The notes beneath the pieces are model-generated. The model was not told the origin of the DNA, made no database searches, and was given only the letters and a program-made list of their open reading frames with translations. From Dyadobacter sp. CY343 (GTDB lineage Bacteria > Bacteroidota > Bacteroidia > Cytophagales > Spirosomataceae): DNA of 64,000 bases. Below are positions 9,560 through 18,123 of the stretch, piece by piece (within the stretch, counting starts at the first letter, position 1; each line of letters begins with the position of its first letter). The position numbers and the translations under genes were made by a program. The stretch lies in contig NZ_JAJUXK010000001.1 of assembly GCF_021390335.1 (NCBI RefSeq), positions 930,001 through 994,000 on the forward strand. Reading direction: 5' to 3'.

Positions 9560-9589
9560 TTGCACATACAAGTTTTGTTTTTACCTTTG
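9560..9589 (+). promoter_or_regulatory. Bacteroidota-type promoter of tRNA-Ser
   Basis: A TTG at 9560-9562 is separated by 19 nt from TACCTTTG at 9582-9589. This matches the Bacteroidota -33 (TTG) and -7 (TAnnTTTG) pattern. The tRNA begins 31 nt downstream. Confidence 0.75.
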
Positions 9590-9619
9590 CACCACAATCA
9601 GGCATCGACCACGATATCT

Positions 9620-9704
9620 AGAGAGATGGCAGAGTGGTCGAATGCGACGGTCTTGAAAACCGTTGACTGTTACAGGTCCGGGGGTTCGAATCCCTCTCTC
9701 TCTG
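9620..9704 (+). tRNA. tRNA-Ser (anticodon TGA)
   Basis: An 85-nt cloverleaf: acceptor arms AGAGAGA (9620-9626) and TCTCTCT (9697-9703), U8 and A14 in place, an anticodon stem ACGGT/ACCGT around the loop CTTGAAA giving anticodon TGA, a long variable arm as in class II tRNAs, and a T arm GGGGG-TTCGAAT-CCCTC. The discriminator is G. CCA is not encoded. It is followed by a terminator and then by foreign-looking genes. Confidence 0.97.
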
Positions 9705-9723
9705 CAAAAGGTGTCTGATTAAC

Positions 9724-9751
9724 AAAAACCCCGCTTTAAGCGGGGTTTTTT
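9724..9751 (+). terminator. intrinsic terminator after tRNA-Ser
   Basis: A hairpin with arms ACCCCGCTT and AAGCGGGGT and a very short loop, followed by a run of T. It lies about 20 nt past the tRNA end and would end the tRNA transcript. Confidence 0.9.
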
Positions 9752-9866
9752 GATTTCTAGGCTATACTAAAATATTGAGCTCATTTTTTTCTTTGGCACT
9801 TTATGAGCTGGACGCATACTTGCCAAATCCCCCATTTGCAGCTATCTTGTTCTTTTGAAAACGCAA

Positions 9867-10912
9867 ATGGCCTACCACATCACCCTCTTCTCTCCCGACA
9901 CCTACCAGACATTCACGGAAACCGAGCGATCGATTTCCGGATTTCCTGAATCGCAAAAAACGCAGGCAAATGCCATCAAAAAAGGTGACAAGCTCATTGC
10001 TTATGTGACCAAATTATCCCGCTGGGTTGGTATCCTGGAAGTTACGGGCGACTACTTTATCAGCAACACGCCGGTTTACAGCTCAGATGATATTTACACA
10101 CTGGGGTTCCCGGTGAAAGAAATCGTATGGCTTCCGCTCGATCAGGCGCTTCCGGTAAATGATGAAGAATGTTGGGCCGCCCTTTCTTTTACTAAAAACC
10201 TACCCGAAAAGAGCACCGCATGGACCAATATGGTGCGGGGAAACTTGCGCCGTTTTGAAGAGGAGGACGGGAATTGGATCGAATTCTATTTAAAAAGACA
10301 ACTTTCAGCTCCCAAGCGTTTTCCGCTCAGTGAAAGTGATAATCGGAAGCTGGTCACATTGACCGTCAAAACGCAGGAAAGTAAGGAAATCGAAGTGTCG
10401 GTACCGACGAAGGAAGAGCAGGAATTTTCTCCGAAGTCTGAAAAAGAGGATGTTCGCGAGTCGATCCGGGTTCAGGCAATGCTATCCAGAATTGGCGAAA
10501 GAATGAAGTTGAAAATCTGGCTGCCGAAAAGTGACAGGCAAAGAGTCCTGGCAGTTTGGAAACCTGAAACGGACTCACTCCTTACCACGCTGCCATTGAA
10601 TTATGATACCATCACGCTTCGAACCATTGAAAATATCGATGTGCTCTGGATCAAAGGCCGGTCGATCGTTCGTGCTTTTGAAGTGGAACATACGACTTCC
10701 ATTTATTCCGGCATCCTCCGAATGGCCGATCTGATGGCCCTGCAACCCAATCTCGACATCAGTGCCCACATCGTAGCCCCAGCCGAGCGGCGCGAAAGGT
10801 ACTGCAAGAAATCTCCCGGCCGGTTTTTGCGCTTTTAGAAAAAGGGCCTTTGAATGCACTGCCCCAAAAGTTAGACCTCGCTTGGATAGCTTTCGCCGAC
10901 CTCACACCATAA
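9867..10912 (+). pseudogene. EVE-domain / PD-(D/E)XK-like nuclease fusion with a C-terminal frameshift
   Basis: The N-terminal half (from MAYHITLFSPDTYQTF to about residue 150) is an EVE domain, a YTH-like fold that binds modified bases. The C-terminal part (about 210 on) reads like a restriction-endonuclease fold, with DVLWIKGRSIVRAFEVEHTT giving the D...ExE pattern. The open frame ends at 10838 with an abnormal tail (YCKKSPGRFLRF). From about 10795 the other frame continues as KVLQEISRPVFALLEKGPL to a stop at 10910-10912, which is how such nucleases usually end. One missing A in the run at 10795-10797 explains this. A start at 9855 is also possible. Likely role is restriction of modified foreign DNA, if the protein is functional. 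A sequencing error is an alternative explanation for the shift. Confidence 0.75.
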
Positions 10913-11029
10913 TAGGGCAATAATCTTGATTTTTTTCATAGTTGTATACTTTTTGGGACTGCTTTAGGGAAGAGAAATGATGTAGGGCAAATTGGGGTGG
11001 AGGGAATTTTTAACGGGAAAATGTTAATC

Positions 11030-11923
11030 TTAGCTGACCGACGTTGGGGATTCTAAATTGAAGCGCTTATATATAGTATCAAAAAGTTCATATTTTGTCA
11101 AGGTGCTCATTTCCAGAGCGATGAATAGGGTTTTTTCAAAACTAGAATCCTTGAATTGTTGCGTATTCTTTACACTATTGACATATCTAAAGAATGTATT
11201 GGCAAAATCATGGCCGTGTATAGAATTCCTGACGTCCCCTTGATAATTTTCAAGCATTTTCCTGACTTCCTTTATAACATATTCTGAGCGATTGCTAATT
11301 GCATTTTTGTGACAGAATCGCTCAACATAATCTTTTAAATCAAATGTTATGATTCCACCTCGACTTGCAGAAAATGCATTATCAATTTTCAATAACGCAG
11401 TTGGTTTAAAATCGGCGTCAATTTCACGTAGACACCTAAGAAAAAAAAGTGGTGGAAGAACTTTCGCCAGCTCCTCAATGACCTGGTTTGCCTCCAAGGG
11501 AAAATTACTAAACCCAATTTTTAGGATCTTTCCAATAATCTCTTCATTGAATACATATGCTTCTATACAGGAGTAATCCGATCTTAGCAAAAACTGATTA
11601 TACGTCCCTCCGGAAATAAAATCATCAAAATCTTTATCGATAATACAAAGAATATTTTGACTAGAAGTGGCACTCGTAAGTTGGGAGGCGAACGAAATTA
11701 ATTTATTTCTATTAGATCCTAACAATGGATCTTTGCTCATCAACTCTGAAAAATCTATTGATGAATCAATCTCATAAACGTTACACTCTATTGAGTAAAC
11801 GCCCACAAAGAGATCAATAATACTCTTGTCCATCGGGCCTTCAACATAAATATCTTTTATTGTCGGCTCTAAGGAATACAATGTTAAAATTTCCTCAACA
11901 GTCCTTTTTAAATTACTTGGCAT
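11030..11923 (-). CDS. ariB: PARIS-like TOPRIM effector (DUF4435 family)
   Basis: A 297-residue soluble protein. It has a TOPRIM-type core: the conserved Glu in IYVEGPMDKSIIDLF (E28) and the acidic cluster CIIDKDFDDF (D96, D98, D100, D101). This is the DUF4435 pattern of AriB, the toxic partner in the PARIS anti-phage system. Its ATG overlaps the end of the upstream ATPase gene by 11 nt, so the two are translationally coupled in the ariA-ariB order. The pair is clearly more AT-rich than its flanks, suggesting recent acquisition. The assignment to PARIS rests on the domain pair and order. OLD-like or other ATPase-TOPRIM pairs are the alternative. Confidence 0.78.
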   Translation of the reverse strand: MPSNLKRTVEEILTLYSLEPTIKDIYVEGPMDKSIIDLFVGVYSIECNVYEIDSSIDFSELMSKDPLLGSNRNKLISFASQLTSATSSQNILCIIDKDFDDFISGGTYNQFLLRSDYSCIEAYVFNEEIIGKILKIGFSNFPLEANQVIEELAKVLPPLFFLRCLREIDADFKPTALLKIDNAFSASRGGIITFDLKDYVERFCHKNAISNRSEYVIKEVRKMLENYQGDVRNSIHGHDFANTFFRYVNSVKNTQQFKDSSFEKTLFIALEMSTLTKYELFDTIYKRFNLESPTSVS

Positions 11924-13310
11924 CTAAGGAAACTTTTCTATTTGTTAATTTTAAAACACGTTTACTATTGGAAGTTAATAACTCTACTGAATGTGTAGCT
12001 ATTATAAACTGTACCGGGCTATTTCTGCTAAAACTTAACAGCGTTTTTAGAAGTGTTCTTTGCCATTTAATGTTCAATGAAATTTCGGGTTCATCGATAA
12101 TAAAAATTGTTGCATCGTCAGTTGCGGTAATTGTGTTTATGAATAACAATAATAACTGCTTTTCACCAGATGATAAGAAATTGGGGGGAAGATCATCTCC
12201 GTTTACATACTTCAAAGAAAATCCAGAGTTTAAATTAAATGAGATAATTTTGTTTGAAAAATATGAATTCACACTATTGACAAATGTATTAATAATATTT
12301 TTTATACTCTCGAGAGCACCTAATTTTGCATTTGATCCCTCTATAAATGGGTCGAGTATATTATTGATAAAATTTATTGTCTCATAATCATCAACAGATT
12401 CAATTGAATCAAATATCTTTTTGTAGTCAAACGAGCTAATTAGTCCGAAATCCGAATATTCTTGACTCCTTTTAGCCAGGCTGTCGATCGTTTGAATCAA
12501 ATATTCTTTTGATTTACTCGACTTGTTTTGAGTTGAATTACTTACACTGGTTATCAAATCAGTATAAATGGACTGATTACTAGTTTCTCCAATATTTGAG
12601 TAATATATCGTTTTATCCCTTATCCATTGAGTCAATGTTGCAAGTGACGCCTCAATATTGACAATTTCCTGATCTTTTTCTCTTCTCAGTTTGTCACGAA
12701 TGGCTTTATTAGCAACTCTACTAATCTCATAGTGATCTATTATTTTAAAATCAAAACTCTCGCCGGAGTAACTATCAAAATATGAACCAGAATTAGACAT
12801 TGATTTTCGATCATCTGAAAGAAAATATAGTGACAAGTTTAAGGATTTAATTAAATCCAAAATCTTGTTAAGTTGTCTTGATTTTTTTTCGTCATCTCTT
12901 ACCTTTACATTGCAATCAGCATCTGTGGTAACATGAACTTCCAGATTTTTCTCACCAACTTTTGCATAATAAAAATATGACCCAGATATTATATTATTAG
13001 GCCTATAAGCACCTATTTCTACGTGATCGGATAGCCGAACAACAATTCTGTTAAATTTTGTTTTAGCTAAAAAGGTTCTATGACCAGAGTCATTTTTTTC
13101 AGAAAGTAAATTAAATATCAGTCGCAAAATTGTAGTCTTACCAGAACCATTGTCTCCATATAGTATCATCAATTTATCTAGTGAACTATGACTTTCGTCC
13201 TCGGGCAGCAAATATGTAAAGTATCCAAAAAGATTTTCAATACATATGTACTTGATATAAAGAAGATTCTTGTGAAGTGTTAGTTCTGAATCAGTTATTG
13301 TTTCATTCAT
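11913..13310 (-). CDS. ariA: PARIS-like AAA/ABC ATPase sensor
   Basis: A 465-residue ABC-type ATPase with Walker A YGDNGSGKTT at residues 51-60, signature LSSGEKQLLLLF near 379, Walker B ATIFIIDEPEISL near 400-410 and a switch His in IIATHSVELL near 440. The middle (about 200-340) is helical and low in complexity, like a short SMC-type insertion. In PARIS, AriA senses phage anti-restriction proteins and releases AriB. The gene is AT-rich and is followed by the DUF4435 gene with an 11-nt overlap, which is what supports the name. The ATPase call itself is certain. Confidence 0.8.
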   Translation of the reverse strand: MNETITDSELTLHKNLLYIKYICIENLFGYFTYLLPEDESHSSLDKLMILYGDNGSGKTTILRLIFNLLSEKNDSGHRTFLAKTKFNRIVVRLSDHVEIGAYRPNNIISGSYFYYAKVGEKNLEVHVTTDADCNVKVRDDEKKSRQLNKILDLIKSLNLSLYFLSDDRKSMSNSGSYFDSYSGESFDFKIIDHYEISRVANKAIRDKLRREKDQEIVNIEASLATLTQWIRDKTIYYSNIGETSNQSIYTDLITSVSNSTQNKSSKSKEYLIQTIDSLAKRSQEYSDFGLISSFDYKKIFDSIESVDDYETINFINNILDPFIEGSNAKLGALESIKNIINTFVNSVNSYFSNKIISFNLNSGFSLKYVNGDDLPPNFLSSGEKQLLLLFINTITATDDATIFIIDEPEISLNIKWQRTLLKTLLSFSRNSPVQFIIATHSVELLTSNSKRVLKLTNRKVSLDAK

Positions 13311-13700
13311 GCTTCATTTGTTTATTATAGTTGTGAAAGGTGAATTCGTAAACTTAAATATCAGACCGGTTGAATTCTATTTGAGATATCCAAAAACAGA
13401 TAGAATTCTACAATTTAACCCTCGATTTTAGACTATGCGTCTGATTTTTACCCCAAACGAAAGATAATATGCGTGCAATATACTCCTAAAAAGGTTTCCA
13501 TGAGCGCTGATGCAAGCTGGAAAGTTTTTTTATGGATTGTGTTACTATTAAAGCTTCTATTTGGACTCAAACTACTTGCTCAACGAAATACTTATTCAAC
13601 AATCTTTCCCGAAACCTCCCGATACAGATTCGGCACTTTATTAGGACGAAAGCCAAGTAATGTTCTGGAATGCTTGGTTGGAATATGAGGATCAGTAGAG
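13311..13700. other. gene-poor stretch upstream of ariA
   Basis: No reading frame here has the look of a real gene. The ATGs and short frames on the plus strand are in AT-rich, non-conserved context. The part nearest ariA should carry its promoter. The part from about 13600 to 13700 may hold the ragged end of the decayed gene that lies to its right on the minus strand. Confidence 0.4.
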
Positions 13701-13728
13701 AACCGTCGTTGGAGGCAAGCTCAGCAAT

Positions 13729-14174
13729 TCAAAATCTGCTTTGTTGCTCGAGTGACGGCGTAGTGCTGTTGCAATCGAATTTGGATATATTCGTCCAAAG
13801 AAATCCATTCGTTTTGTTAGTTACCTTGCTGTTACGCCAATTTCCTTGAAAGAAGAGATTGCGATTAAAAATTCCAGAACGGGCTTCGCAAATACGGAGG
13901 CTGCTTTCCGTCGCCATAATCGGCCGACTTGCCGAGATTGAAATCACGATATTTGTTAAGCAGCTCTTCGGGACTTGGCTTCATAGTTCATGTGTCCCCA
14001 GCTATGCGTCTCCTGTCCGATAAAAAGAATCTTTTTCTCCCTCACGCAATATTCGTCAAAAACATGCATCAGCAATGGTGCAGAGACATTGTCTTTCCAG
14101 ATTTGAGAGTAGATAGATCGAGTGTATGTTTGGTAGAGTTCGAGGAGTTGAATGTTGAGAGTTTCGGCGGTCAT
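13729..14174 (-). pseudogene. decayed gene of unknown family (at least two frameshifts)
   Basis: From an ATG at 14174 the frame reads MTAETLNIQLLELYQTY ... ILFIGQETHSWGHMNYEAK and then hits a stop at 13956. A second frame continues as PSPEELLNKYRDFNLGKS ... PYLRSPFWNF. A third continues as NRNLFFQ ... NKTNGFLWTNISKFDCNS. The pieces join in order into one plausible protein, so the gene has two or more frameshifts and no intact end. The motif ILFIGQET is a strand-turn pattern that could belong to a uracil-DNA-glycosylase-like fold, but that is a guess. It lies 12 nt after the AbiGi-like gene and was probably the third gene of that operon. Confidence 0.65.
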
Positions 14175-14186
14175 GATAGAGGGTGT

Positions 14187-15164
14187 TTACATATCCTTCA
14201 CAAGTCGTTCATATGAGGTCACCTTCGAGTAAAGCAACATTAGTTCAGATTCGGGAATGTCTTGATAGACAGTCTTCAAATGCTGCTGAATTTCAGGGAT
14301 TTCGCTTTCATGACCGACGATGATGTGCGTGATGTCTGAATACTGAAATTGCACATTTTCATAGGGTGGCGCTTCTTGCATTGCTCTTTCAGCATTCGTC
14401 CACGAAGATCTGTAGAAATCAGAATAGTTCGAAGCGGTTCGCCAGACGTAACTTGAAATAATATGTGCATTGCCTGGGACAAATCGCCATTCTTTTTCAT
14501 CCTGAAAGTTGTTTTCAATTACGTAGTCAGGATGCGGGATTGACTTATGAGCAACAGGTTTTACATATAGATAGTCTATTGGAAACTGATTACCTAAGTT
14601 GTCCCGAATAACATAATCTTCTCCCATTTTCACGGGGGGAAAGTATGTATGTCTGACATAGTATCGATTGGTCATCCCACCACCCTTGGGCACTTCATCT
14701 TCATTTGTCTGCTTTTCCTTAGTTTGAATAAATGCAGAAAAAATCCGACGAGCGAGGTTGCTTCCAAACACCAAATAGAGCAAAGGATTCATGTCATTTC
14801 TTTTGCCCCATTCTTTTGTGAGACCAATCGCGTAGCCAATCTTTTTGCTTTTTTCGCGACCAAAATTCTCGTACTTGTATTCGAAGCCGTAGGTTTCAAG
14901 GTGATCACGAATTGAGGAAAGAGGTATGTCGCAAAAGCTCACCATTGGAATCCATAAATAATCTACTCTCGGATAAGTATTTGAAGACACTTCGCCAAAA
15001 GTTGGAGTAATTACTGATTCGTAAGGCAAGTTCGTTCCTCCTGCCATTTCCTTGGGATGAAGCTCACGATTGTATTTCACCCTAAATCCTTCCGATAATA
15101 TGCCTTTTAGAGCTGGCATTCCACCCTTAGTATAGTGAAATAGTGATGTTGCACTGAGAGCCAT
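14187..15164 (-). CDS. AbiGi-family abortive infection protein
   Basis: A 325-residue protein starting MALSATSLFHYTKGGMPALKG, then GFRVKYNRE, IPMVSFCDIPLSSIRDHL, GYAIGLTKEWGKRNDMNPLLYL and, near the C-terminus, EKEWRFVPG. These are the landmarks of the AbiGi family, described as the antitoxin side of the AbiG abortive infection system. No AbiGii-like toxin is seen nearby. Instead it follows a KAP NTPase gene by 13 nt. It is soluble, with no signal peptide. The family call is fairly strong, while its job here is unknown. Confidence 0.75.
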   Translation of the reverse strand: MALSATSLFHYTKGGMPALKGILSEGFRVKYNRELHPKEMAGGTNLPYESVITPTFGEVSSNTYPRVDYLWIPMVSFCDIPLSSIRDHLETYGFEYKYENFGREKSKKIGYAIGLTKEWGKRNDMNPLLYLVFGSNLARRIFSAFIQTKEKQTNEDEVPKGGGMTNRYYVRHTYFPPVKMGEDYVIRDNLGNQFPIDYLYVKPVAHKSIPHPDYVIENNFQDEKEWRFVPGNAHIISSYVWRTASNYSDFYRSSWTNAERAMQEAPPYENVQFQYSDITHIIVGHESEIPEIQQHLKTVYQDIPESELMLLYSKVTSYERLVKDM

Positions 15165-15177
15165 AGCTTGGAAGTTA

Positions 15178-16593
15178 TCAGGTTACAATAGGATCTGTCA
15201 GATCTATTCTTGTTAAAAGATGTTCAATTGAAATATTTCTTTCTCCATGATTCCTATCAAGCGAAGTGATCATATCTGCAAAGTCATTATTGCCTTCCGA
15301 ATTGTCCAACTTCGATTTGACTGCCAGGAACTCGACCTTTTCATTCACATCACGTTTAACCAGCTTTTGGCCAAATGGCTTAAAGGCGTAAATGTTATAC
15401 ATGTTCATCAACTCGGCTTGCATGTACAAAATACCATGACGATTGTAATCATCCAGATTACCAACTCCGAAAATCTGTGAAAATCGGTCTGATAAATCTT
15501 GAAGCGACATTTCTTTCGTTTTTATTTTATGATAGCAAGTGCTATCCAGAGCTTTAAGATATACCAAAAAGAGAAAGATGTTCGGAAAAAGATATGTCCC
15601 GTATGAGAAGCTCTTGAGTGACATTCTGGCGTGGGCGAATATTTTTTCTTGCTGTCGCAAGGTTGGCTTGCCTTTACCAAATAGAGCGGTCGCCAGCGAT
15701 AAGAAACTCTCTCTATCTTCACGAGCACGGCTATATTGAAGCCTTTGATCTGATTTAAAAAATTGATCAAAGGCAAAGTATTGGAAAAGATAATTGACAA
15801 ATTGCTCAGTCTGAGGCTCAGGAATTGAGTATTCCAGGTCGATAAATCGCCTGAGGTATTCGTCAGCATTCAATTGTTCGCTACCATATACACCTCGTAT
15901 TGCATGTCCAAGTTGTTCTTTATCAATGGCGAGCACAAACACAATCCCGCGAACTGCAAAGAAATGTTTCATGTGTTCCAAAACCTCGACAGCATAACTT
16001 GGTCGGCAGCGATCTAGCTCGTCAATGAAAAAGATCAAAGGCTTATCGTCCACTCCCTTATTTACAAACGCTTCAAGATCTTTCCTGAAATCACCCAATT
16101 CCTTCTTCCGATTTACATAAGCTTCAACCTCTTTTTCCAATATATCGGCCGCCGCCTTTGAAGCATTTTCTAATCCGTCAAGCAGCGTCTGCTGATCAAT
16201 GTACCTGCTCGCGACTGCCTTAATAACTGCTGGCGCAAGATTTTTCGTCAAAACTGCGCCTTTTTTCATCAAAGACTTAAATTGCAATGTCTTATTGTCT
16301 CTGACAAGTGTTTTAAGCTCTGCCATGATCGCAACTAGTGGATTGCTTTCAAAATCATTTTCCCAGGCATTGAAATATAATGTCTCGAAGCCTGTGTTTT
16401 GAAGTTCCTGGCGCCACATCTTCACAAATGTAGTTTTGCCCGTTCCCCATTCGCTATTTATTGCTAATACAAATCCAGTTCCGAATCCACCGACGACACC
16501 GGTTAAAACGTCAGAGTATTTTTTTCTGTCAAGCTTGCAAGCGGAGAAAGGATTGTCAACTGGAATTTCTAGATCATTGTGCCTAATATACAT
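15178..16593 (-). CDS. KAP family P-loop NTPase
   Basis: A 471-residue NTPase with Walker A NSEWGTGKTTF at residues 46-56, the FNAWEND motif near 75, and Walker B LIFFIDELDRCRPSYAVEVL near 185-200, followed by FVLAIDKEQLGHAIRGVYG and RRFIDLEYSIP. These are all hallmarks of KAP NTPases, a STAND-related group often found in phage defence. No clear transmembrane pair is inserted, unlike many KAP members. It heads an operon with the AbiGi-like gene. Defence is inferred from context. Confidence 0.85.
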   Translation of the reverse strand: MYIRHNDLEIPVDNPFSACKLDRKKYSDVLTGVVGGFGTGFVLAINSEWGTGKTTFVKMWRQELQNTGFETLYFNAWENDFESNPLVAIMAELKTLVRDNKTLQFKSLMKKGAVLTKNLAPAVIKAVASRYIDQQTLLDGLENASKAAADILEKEVEAYVNRKKELGDFRKDLEAFVNKGVDDKPLIFFIDELDRCRPSYAVEVLEHMKHFFAVRGIVFVLAIDKEQLGHAIRGVYGSEQLNADEYLRRFIDLEYSIPEPQTEQFVNYLFQYFAFDQFFKSDQRLQYSRAREDRESFLSLATALFGKGKPTLRQQEKIFAHARMSLKSFSYGTYLFPNIFLFLVYLKALDSTCYHKIKTKEMSLQDLSDRFSQIFGVGNLDDYNRHGILYMQAELMNMYNIYAFKPFGQKLVKRDVNEKVEFLAVKSKLDNSEGNNDFADMITSLDRNHGERNISIEHLLTRIDLTDPIVT

Positions 16594-16915
16594 AGTGGTT
16601 GGGTCTACAGAATGAATGTTAAGATGTGATTTAACAAGAACAAATGGTGGTTATAAAACCGCTAAATAGATTAATGCTACTCACAATTGTTAAATGTGAG
16701 TGTGCAAATGAGGGTGAAGTTGAGGGTATAAATGAGGGAATAACCGAGATTATAGATCTCAGCGACTAAAAAATGAAAAGAACGAGAAATAGATAATGCT
16801 GAGGTCTTTACCCGGCAAGCTCTACAAGCTTATCGACATGATCGACAGGGAGCAATGGAGCATGATAGGGGGTCTTTAAGTAGCAGCCAAAGCGCACAAA
16901 GGTTCTTTCATTGGA
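16594..16915. other. intergenic region upstream of the KAP operon
   Basis: A 322-bp AT-rich stretch that should hold the KAP promoter (minus strand). It contains the small dyad GAGAT-TATAG-ATCTC near 16746-16760. A 27-codon plus-strand frame at 16796-16879 (MLRSLPGKLYKLIDMI...) has no ribosome binding site and is not called a gene. I see no RNA gene or terminator here. Confidence 0.4.
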
Positions 16916-17770
16916 TCAGCTGTCAGTAAACCCCGCAATCCGCTCTCTACAAATCCGTTCCGTCAAATCTTTCAACAATGCAACCCGACTACCAAGGTAT
17001 TCCAATTCCTCTTTTTCAATCTTGTAATTCTTATTGTAACGCGCATCGATGTACGCTTTTTTGAGAAGGATAAATAATCGCTCTTCTTCGGCTGTCGTTT
17101 TTGGAAAAACTGTCGCGAAGTTGGTATTCAATTTTTCGACCTGATTTCCTAGAATCTCAATGTCGTGGATTCTCGGCTTATAGTCGGTAAAAACTAGCAG
17201 AACGGCAGCGTAGAATCTTTCAGTGGCCTGGTGAAGTAAAAAAGCTGCTTCTTTATACCAAGTCTTTTCGATTTGGATGTAAGCAGTCTCCAAAAATCGG
17301 CAAGCACTTTCAAACCAATGCTCAAATTCCTCCGTTGATTTTTCTACTCGTTGCGCAGCATTGAGATTTTTAGGCTCAGATAAGGTGAATTTTCCCGAAT
17401 CATAAAGCAAAATTCCTTCCTTTAAAATATCTACAAAAAAATAGTAGTTCCGCTCGATCTTGTCGTTGACAAAACCAATGCTGTGGTAGATGATGCTAGT
17501 TCTGGTGATCGCCTCATTGGCCATCAATTCCTTGTCCAGCTGCCGCGATTTCTTAACTTGCTTCGCGGAATTCTTGTCTTTGGTGACGATCAGAATGTCG
17601 AAATCGCTCACATATTCGTACTTCTCCTGGTAGTCTTCGACCCAATCGCCCCGCGCATAGCTGCCGAAGAGGATGATCATTTCGGCTGGAACTTTGTCGA
17701 GGATTATTTGGGTGAGGGCTTTTAGTTGGTCTTGTTTGGTTTGCGGGAGGTGGGAGAGGGTGGTTTTCAT
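16916..17770 (-). CDS. nucleotidyltransferase-HEPN fusion protein
   Basis: A 284-residue protein from the ATG at 17770 (MKTTLSHLPQTK). The upstream in-frame ATG at 17827 would add an unusual leader. Residues 30-65 form a minimal nucleotidyltransferase core (MIILFGSYARGDW then SDFDILIV, with GS at 36-37 and DFD at 56-58). The C-terminal half is a helical HEPN domain (EAAFLLHQATERFYAAVLLV). The HEPN RNase motif is R-x4-H in active toxins; here the matching site is RYNKNY, so the His is replaced by Tyr. MNT-HEPN pairs act as toxin-antitoxin modules when separate; this fused Bacteroidota type is poorly understood. An RNase-inactive or metabolic role is possible. Confidence 0.85.
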   Translation of the reverse strand: MKTTLSHLPQTKQDQLKALTQIILDKVPAEMIILFGSYARGDWVEDYQEKYEYVSDFDILIVTKDKNSAKQVKKSRQLDKELMANEAITRTSIIYHSIGFVNDKIERNYYFFVDILKEGILLYDSGKFTLSEPKNLNAAQRVEKSTEEFEHWFESACRFLETAYIQIEKTWYKEAAFLLHQATERFYAAVLLVFTDYKPRIHDIEILGNQVEKLNTNFATVFPKTTAEEERLFILLKKAYIDARYNKNYKIEKEELEYLGSRVALLKDLTERICRERIAGFTDS

Positions 17771-17888
17771 AGGGTGTGGTTTGCTAGTGCGGCAATTTAA
17801 TGCTTTTTCGATTTTTTCTGCTATCAACGGATTTGCCTTGTGGAGAAAGTAACAGTGCTGCCGCCGATCATTTTGGTGTCTTGTAGAA

Positions 17889-18044
17889 TGTCAGGGCTGT
17901 AAGGAGCTGGCGCATTCGCTCAAAATGATCCATGATCTGGCGCTTTATCATTCGGATGTTCCGTTTGATACGGCTGAAAAGTCGGCGCTTTTTGATCTGA
18001 AGGTGCTTTGGGAAGGCTTCGAGAAGATGGGCGCGAAAGTTTAG
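17889..18044 (+). pseudogene. remnant gene end, copy A of a short repeat family
   Basis: On the plus strand an in-frame 51-residue tail reads ...FWCLVE then CQGCKELAHSLKMIHDLALY ... KSALFDLKVLWEGFEKMG and a stop. There is no start or upstream body, so only the C-terminus of a former gene remains. The same tail recurs at 21309-21464 and in part at 20043-20093. The family is unknown; the C-x-x-C followed by amphipathic helices hints at a small regulator or metal-linked protein. Confidence 0.6.
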
Positions 18045-18051
18045 GAATTGG

Positions 18052-18083
18052 AGGACTGTTGGCGACAGTCCTTTTTTGTTTTT
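18052..18083 (+). terminator. hairpin terminator of repeat copy A
   Basis: Stem AGGACTGT (18052-18059), loop TGGCG, stem ACAGTCCT, then a long T run. It directly follows the stop of the remnant gene end and is identical in stem and loop to the one at 21473-21505. Confidence 0.85.
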
Positions 18084-18123
18084 ATGCTGATCCACAATGG
18101 AATGCGGTGCTGGCAGGAAGCAG

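Noticed and set aside
9623..9710. Part of a CRISPR or repeat array (GAGAGA / CTCTCTCTCT runs)
   Set aside because: These runs are the two sides of the tRNA-Ser acceptor stem.
13473..13688. Plus-strand frame of 71 codons with a hydrophobic run
   Set aside because: No ribosome binding site or family, and it lies across the likely tail of the decayed minus-strand gene.
16796..16879. 27-codon plus-strand frame MLRSLPGKLYKL...
   Set aside because: Too short, no ribosome binding site, and no recognisable family; possibly a scrap of a former gene.
17868..18095. Minus-strand frame of 75 codons that recurs in part at 21340-21522
   Set aside because: The similarity between the two places comes from the plus-strand remnant repeat and its terminator; the plus frame has better coding character and a proper stop before the hairpin.
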